A stretch of 64,000 nucleotides of DNA from Molossus alvarezi. Lineage: Eukaryota > Chordata > Mammalia > Chiroptera > Molossidae. Under the pieces are notes generated by a model that worked only from the letters and a program-made list of their open reading frames with translations, searched no databases and was not told where the DNA came from. Both the position numbers and the translations under genes were made by a program. The DNA lies in contig CM073886.1 in NCBI GenBank assembly GCA_037176705.1, forward strand, positions 124,340,001-124,404,000, given 5' to 3'. Positions 58,826 through 64,000 of the stretch are shown here, piece by piece (within the stretch, counting starts at the first letter, position 1; each line of letters starts with the position of its first letter).

Positions 58826-61494
58826 GATGATGATAGTTTGAGGAAAACAGTAGTAGGAAGGTGAAGTTGGTTTTTTAAAAAATATTTTCTTTATTTTTTC
58901 CTGAGATTATGAGTTGGAAGTTGACAACTGTATGGGGAAGGCAATTGAGTGTTAGACGTTTAAGGAGAGCAAGGTGTTAACTAGTTGTCTCGGAGCAGAA
59001 AGTAAATTTATTAGAGCAGTGTTGAATGCCGATTAGTATGAAAGCAAAGTTATAGTGAGTACAGTCAGAAAGCATGTGGAATTTGTCTGTAGTAAGTAAA
59101 AAGCTAGTAGAGTTTAATTAAGGTTGGGAGTTTTCTCAGTCTAGTGTGATGAAAGAAGACTTTTTATAAGGAGTAGTTTTGGGCCATGGGATCTATGCTG
59201 GACACAGAAGAAAGTAGAGATTTAGAGTGGAGCTCTGGATGGGCGTGGGGGGAGTGACAAAGTCAATAAATTGCAACTCGCTTATAAACACAGGATAAAA
59301 AAGAATAAGTAACTATTAAAAAATGAGATGACTTAAATGGAGATTTATGAGGGCAGTTGAGATAAGGAGAAGAAAAAGGCTGTTGGCCCTGAAAAGTCCA
59401 AGCATTGCGAGGCCAGGGTGTTGGATGGCCATCTGTGGATGTTCAGGTCGCAATGACTGAGGAGTGGAGTGGCAGAGTCCACCAATGAGGCAGTTTGAGA
59501 GTTTGGTGGATGACATGTCAGAAACAAAGGTGTTTGGAAAGAGGATGTGAAAGAGTGTAAAAGGGACAGTGGTAACAATGAGGAGACCATGCAATTTTTG
59601 GACGATAGGGAATGGAGGATAAAATGTCGGTACTTGAGGGGGAAGCAGAAATAAACATATTCAGGCAAGAGCCAATTGTCATTTAGAGTGGCAAGGTCGA
59701 GGGAGTCTTCAGAAAAGAGGTCAAAGAAATGGGAATGATTGCTGAGGACAGAAAAGGGATTCCAGGGGGCACAGTGGAAGCATCGGAAAGGATGGAGAAC
59801 GTGGGAGATGAAGTCAGACTACCAACATTACGGAGGAGCAGGGTCCTGGCATCCACGTGATGAAACACAAGACTTGACTTAGAGTCGTGACTGAGGATGA
59901 CAGGATTGTAGGCCAGGTTGGGGTTGGCCCAGACATGGCAACTGAATATTTTGGTGGCTGACTCAGGCCATAGTTGGAAGTACAAGGCAATTGGAATCAC
60001 ATGGAGTAAAAGCCTCCTACTTCTTAACCCAAATCTAATCTTTTTTCCTTCCACTTAGCTGGGTCTCTTACACCAAAATATTTTTAAAGCTCTCTCCCTC
60101 TCTCTTTTCCCCCCAATATATGAGTATATTATGTCCTATATGAGGCACAGGAAAAGAAAACGTGTTCCCAGTTCTTGTGAAAGTCACAGAACAAGGAAAG
60201 AAAAACCATTAGAGAAAACTAATGACAATTGCTTTATATGATACAAACTGCATTTGGAGAGAAAGCAGAGAGTAGGCTTCCTAAAAGGAATGCTGCTGCA
60301 GGGTGCAAGTTTGGAATAGTGTTTGGAAGAGACTTGACTTTAAAGGGAAATAGAGTATAGGGTATTTTGGTTTGGCTATTATAAGTGTAATGAATAGGAA
60401 AAAATTCCATTAATTCAATTTATCATGATCCTGATCTTGGAAAAATAAATGGATTCTCATGAACATTTAGGAAGAGATGTCATAGTAAAGTCTCACTAAA
60501 CCCAGAGCTTAATGGGGAGGAGTTGGATTATCAGGACCTCTAGTAAGCTTAGGATTTTTCGATAATAGATTTTGTCTTCGAAGGCTTTGCAATTATGACG
60601 TGGCCATACTCTAGGTATTGTGGTCCTGCTGTTTCCCAGCTTTCTGATCATGAAGTTCTGACTTCCCTCTGTAGTCAATAAAGAGAATCTGATTAACCCC
60701 CATGTTGGACAAGTGGCTAAGCATCCCATGAGTAAACTGCCTGACATCGCCAGTCCTGCTTCCGTTAGCCGAGGTGGGGAGAGAGAGTGGTGCTCTGAGT
60801 CTCGGTCATGCACAGATTTGACAGCAGAGGCTCTGGGTGGGCAGACTTATGGCAAGCAGGCAATGACCATGATCATTAACTACCAAATTACTCCAGGCTG
60901 GAGAAGACCATGAACACATAACTGAAATTATTTATATTTTTGGATTGCAGTGACCATCAGCATCCTGAATTCAAGTATTTTTAGCCTTCTAATTGCAATT
61001 TTTATTATTGCATAATGCTATATTTCATTTTGGCTCATATTCTAGAACTCTTTTTAGAAACACGTATACAAACCACGGGAAGGGAAATGATTTATCTTAA
61101 GCTGCCTTATTACTTTTTCTGGATCCTGTTGACCAATTGGTGTGGAGACACACAGCAAGCATTTGTGGAAGGAAATGTACAACTTCCTACTAAAATATGA
61201 ATATGCTTTTGTTTTTAGAATTATGCCAAGTGAACGGAACGGATTGCTTTTGACTAAGATGACATGGCCCTTAGTACAGCCCTGTCGCTCCCAGAATGAG
61301 GACGAGATCATCTGAGGAAGGAAGCGTTGGGGATGTTCACCTTTGACCATGTTTAAGCCGTGTTTGCCTTCCCGGGAGAAAACTGAGTGAAACTGACTTT
61401 ATGAACAGCCTGGTACTTCCTACTTATGTAAACGTTTAACCCAATTATATAAAAATAAAAAAGTTTCCAATTTTGCAAACGAAATTAAAACTTT
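58823..61494. other. No gene recognised
   Basis: Purine-rich plus strand between 59,100 and 59,900 gives long but motif-free frames on the minus strand (up to 123 codons). 60,500-60,920 is of average composition without recognised features. Confidence 0.4.
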
Positions 61495-62011
61495 AAAAAT
61501 GTTCAGCTAGTGACTTCCGGTCAAGATGGCGGGTAGGTAAACGCGGTATCATGTCCTCCCACAACCACATCAAAGTTACAACTAAACTACAGAACAACCA
61601 TCATTCAAAACCGCCTGAAATCAAGCTGAATGGAAGCCCTACAACTACGGAATTAAAGCAGCAGCCACATCCAGACTGGTAGGAGGGGCGGAGGGGACGG
61701 GCTGGGCCCACACCCACGTGTGGCGGATAAAAATCAGGAGGCTCCCGCGGCTGGGAAGGTCCTTCCTGAGGACTGAGGGGTCCCCATCCCACACCAGGTG
61801 CCCCGCTCAGGGTTCCAGTGCCAGGAAGAGAATCCCCATAACTTCTGGCTGGAAAAACCAGCGGGAACTGAGGCTCAGGGAGGCTGAGGCTCAGGGAGCC
61901 CCAGGCAACTCCTTAAAGGGCCCGCGCACGGACTTATCGGACTCACTCCCTCTAAGCTCGGAGGGGAGGCAGCTCAAGGGGACATACAGGGAAGAACTGA
62001 GCTGTTTGGCA

Positions 62012-62059
62012 CTGGAGCGAGGGCTGGAGCGAGGGCTGGAGCGAGAGCTGGAGAGGGGG
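62012..62059 (+). repeat. 12-bp minisatellite in the HAL1 5' region
   Basis: Four tandem units of the form ctggagcgaggg, the last ones varying (ctggagcgagag, ctggagaggggg). A second short duplication, 'ctgaggctcaggga', occurs just upstream at about 61869-61897. Confidence 0.95.
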
Positions 62060-62382
62060 ACAAACGTGCTGTAAGAGGCCTTTGTTCCTTTGGTGAGCCC
62101 TTCCCGGGGGCGGCAGACAGTCGCCATATCTGGGCCTCCAGCAACCTGGCTCGCACTGGTAGCCCCGCCCTGCTGACTCCCTGAGGCCCCGCCCCACCCC
62201 TGCCCCACCCAACTTTCAAGCCCACCCAAGCTGTTGCCACTTGCTTAACCATAGGATTGGCCTGTCTTGGATCCTGCTTCAGGTTTTTCCTAAATTCTTT
62301 CAAACGAGCAGCATCTGGTCTCAGCGAGCCCCAAACCTCTCATTAAGTAATACACTGAAACAAACACAGGGAGGCAGCCAAA

Positions 62383-63320
62383 ATGAGGAGACAAAGAAAC
62401 AGGTCCCAAATGAAAGAACAGAACAAAACCCCAATAAAAGAACTAAGCGAAATGGAGATAAGCAACCTAACAGATACTGAGTTCAAAATACTGCTTATAA
62501 AGATGCTCAATGAACTTAGTGAGAACCTCAGTGAACTTAGGGAGGGCCTCAAGAGCATAAAAAAGGACCAGTTAGAAATCATGGATACACAGTTAGAATT
62601 GAAGGAGGCATTAACTGAAATAAAGAATAATTTACACAGCTTCAATTTAAAGTATGTAAATCCAAGGAGCAAACCATTGATTTGGAATATAAGGAAGCAA
62701 AAAATCCCCAATCAGAACAGTAAAAAGAAAAAAGAATCCAAAAAAATGAGGATAGTGTAAGGAGCCTCTGGGACTTCAAGCGTGCCAACATTCGCATCTT
62801 GGGGGTGCCCGAAGGAGAAGAGAGAGAACAAGAAATCAAAAACCTGTTTGAAACAATAATGGCAGAAAACTTTCCTAACTTGGTGAAGGAAACAGACATA
62901 CAAGTCCAGGAAGCACAGAGAGTCCCAAACAACATGAACCCCAAGAGGCCCACACCAAGACACATCATCATCAAAATGCAAAAGGTTCAAGACAAAGAGA
63001 GAATCTTAAAAGCAGCAAGAAAAAGGCAGCTAGTTACCTACAAGGGAGTTCCCATTAGGCTGTCAGCTGATTTCTCAAAAGAAACTTTGCAGGCCAGAAG
63101 GGAGAGGCAAGAAAAATTCAGAGGGATGAAAACCAAGAACCTACAACCAATATTACTCTATCCTGCAAAGCTGTCATTTAGAATCGATGGACATATAAAA
63201 ACCTTCCCAGACAAGAAAAAGTTAAAGGAGTTCATCACTACCAAACCGTTATTATATGAAATGATGAAGGGTCTTTTTGAAGAAAAAGATAAAATGTATG
63301 AACAAACAAAATGGCAATGA
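62383..63320 (+). pseudogene. HAL1/L1-type ORF1 (RNA-binding protein), frameshifted
   Basis: L1-type ORF1 proteins are RNA-binding trimers that package the element RNA in the cytoplasm. From ATG at 62383 a heptad-rich region (LSENLSELREGLKSIKKDQ and following, about residues 45-95) would form the coiled coil. The reading frame then shifts between about 62640 and 62670, and the continuing frame also has a TAA at 62721-62723. The RRM-like domain follows (ANIRILGVPEGEE.., from about 62785) and then the C-terminal domain (KGVPIRLSADFSKETLQARR at 63041, LLYPAKLSFRIDG at 63159), ending with TGA at 63318-63320. The second part stays open for 173 codons from an ATG at 62799. Only two lesions in about 310 codons imply a fairly recent copy. 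Confidence 0.9.
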
Positions 63321-63497
63321 ATACATATCTATCAACAATGGAATCTACAAACAAAATGAACAGGCAGAACAGAAACATTCTCATAGATACAGAGAACATT
63401 TTGTTGGTTGCCAGTTGGGAGGGGAGTTGGGGGAATGGGTGAAAAAGGTGAAGGGATTAAGAAGCACAAATTCATGGCTAGACTGACAAACCTCAAA

Positions 63498-63616
63498 GGG
63501 AAAGGGGTTGGGGGGGTGGGAAGAAATAAACCGAAGAACTTATGTGCATAACCAATGGACACAGACAATAGTGTGGGAAAAGGTGGGAGGGGGGCGGGAG
63601 GGGGTCAATGGGGGGA
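63498..63616 (+). repeat. G-rich stretch of the HAL1/L1 3' untranslated region
   Basis: Two clusters of G-runs, 63498-63520 (runs of 3, 4, 7 and 3) and 63575-63616 (runs of 3 to 6), each with four or more runs and short loops. G-rich 3' untranslated regions are a known feature of mammalian L1. Confidence 0.75.
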
Positions 63617-63706
63617 AAATGTGGAACATCTGTAATACATTTTATATCCAACCATAAAGATTTGAAAAAATAAAAAATATAAATAAATAAAAATGTTCAG
63701 CTAGTG

Positions 63707-63872
63707 CTTTCATTGCTAATATCTCTTAAAATCCTGTAAAACCCGGCCAGTCATCCATGTTCTTTAAACTTCTTTTCATAGGTCCCAAGGACTCAACTGC
63801 TTTCTTCTTTTATAAATGCTACCTTATCTTCTAGTCCCTTGCAGTTCCCTTCTGTCCTCCAAAGTTGAGGTC
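63707..63872. other. Short unique stretch, no gene seen
   Basis: Nothing recognised. Confidence 0.4.
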
Positions 63873-64000
63873 GCCCTGGTTGGTGTGCTCAGTGGCTAGA
63901 GCCTTGGCCCACATGCTGGAGGATCAAGGTTTTGCTTCTCAGTCAAGGGCACAGACTGGGGTTGTAAGTTCAATCCCCAGCCTCAGTCAGGGCATGTGCA
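63873..64000 (+). mobile_element. VES-type SINE, cut by the window end
   Basis: Starts GCCCTGGTTGGTGTGCTCAG and has 'gttcaatccccagcctcagt' (B-box-like) before the window ends. More diverged than the 4.0, 7.9 and 41.2 kb copies. Confidence 0.85.

Larger units (their letters stand above)
61513..63688 (+). mobile_element. Half-L1 (HAL1) retroelement, apparently full length
   Basis: Begins 'acttccggtcaagatggcgg', the conserved start of L1-type 5' untranslated regions, then a GC-rich 5' region, an ORF1 with frame damage (62383-63320), and immediately the L1 3' end: remnant of the last ORF2 codons, the G-rich 3' untranslated region and an A-rich tail. ORF2 (endonuclease and reverse transcriptase) is absent, which defines HAL1. 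The 18-bp flanks AAAAATGTTCAGCTAGTG are identical at 61495-61512 and 63689-63706. Such elements depend on L1 enzymes supplied elsewhere in the genome. Confidence 0.92.

Noticed and set aside
59683..60054. 123-codon minus-strand frame
   Set aside because: Purine-rich plus strand depletes stop codons on the minus strand. No recognisable motif.

Overview
This window is eukaryotic, almost certainly from a bat genome (Yangochiroptera-type). The main reason is the many copies of a tRNA-derived SINE with the head GCCCTGGCCGGTTTGGCTCA and a CT-rich body ending in TACAAAAAATGGAAAAATAT, the VES family of bats. Mammalian L1, half-L1 (HAL1), MIR, L2, hAT-Charlie, Tigger-like and MaLR LTR relics are also present. 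I found no functional protein-coding gene, no convincing coding exon of a host gene, and no rRNA, tRNA, snRNA or CRISPR array. The window reads as intergenic or intronic repeat-rich DNA.

Layout. 0-10 kb: AT-rich unique DNA, an old minus-strand L1 with a SINE inside it (2.7-3.5 kb), a VES SINE (4.0 kb), an MLT1-type LTR (5.8 kb), an L1 ORF2 fragment split by a young VES SINE (7.06-8.13 kb), and a processed pseudogene of an ACC-synthase-like gene (ACCSL type, 8.28-9.8 kb). 10-20 kb: mostly unique, with a SINE, MER5A, and a 5'-inverted ('twin-primed') L1 bounded by an 18-bp target-site duplication (15.23-16.73 kb), then an L2-like relic and a SINE. 20-30 kb: an L1 3' end, a SINE, a CpG-rich patch with a strong splice-donor match (22.1-22.7 kb), a Tigger/MER2-like transposon, a long polypyrimidine tract, a Charlie-type hAT element and a (TA)n array. 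30-45 kb: mostly unique, a 154-bp tandem duplication (36.0-36.5 kb), VES SINEs at 36.7 and 41.2 kb, a palindromic TA/TG/CA microsatellite (37.4 kb), a second MaLR LTR (39.6 kb), and an L1 3' end with an internal 59-bp duplication. 45-64 kb: another L1 3' end, a SINE, a decayed retroviral pol (integrase) remnant on the minus strand (about 50.0-50.7 kb), L2-like relics, and a nearly complete half-L1 element (61.51-63.69 kb) with an 18-bp target-site duplication and a broken ORF1. A truncated SINE runs off the window end.

The biology visible is retrotransposition. L1-type machinery supplied the enzymes that copied itself, the ORF2-less half-L1, the tRNA-derived SINEs and a host mRNA (the ACCSL-type pseudogene). 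Many insertions keep readable target-site duplications, so their relative ages and nesting can be worked out. Family names come from recognising consensus-like stretches by eye. Old families (MIR, L2, MaLR, MER) have approximate edges.
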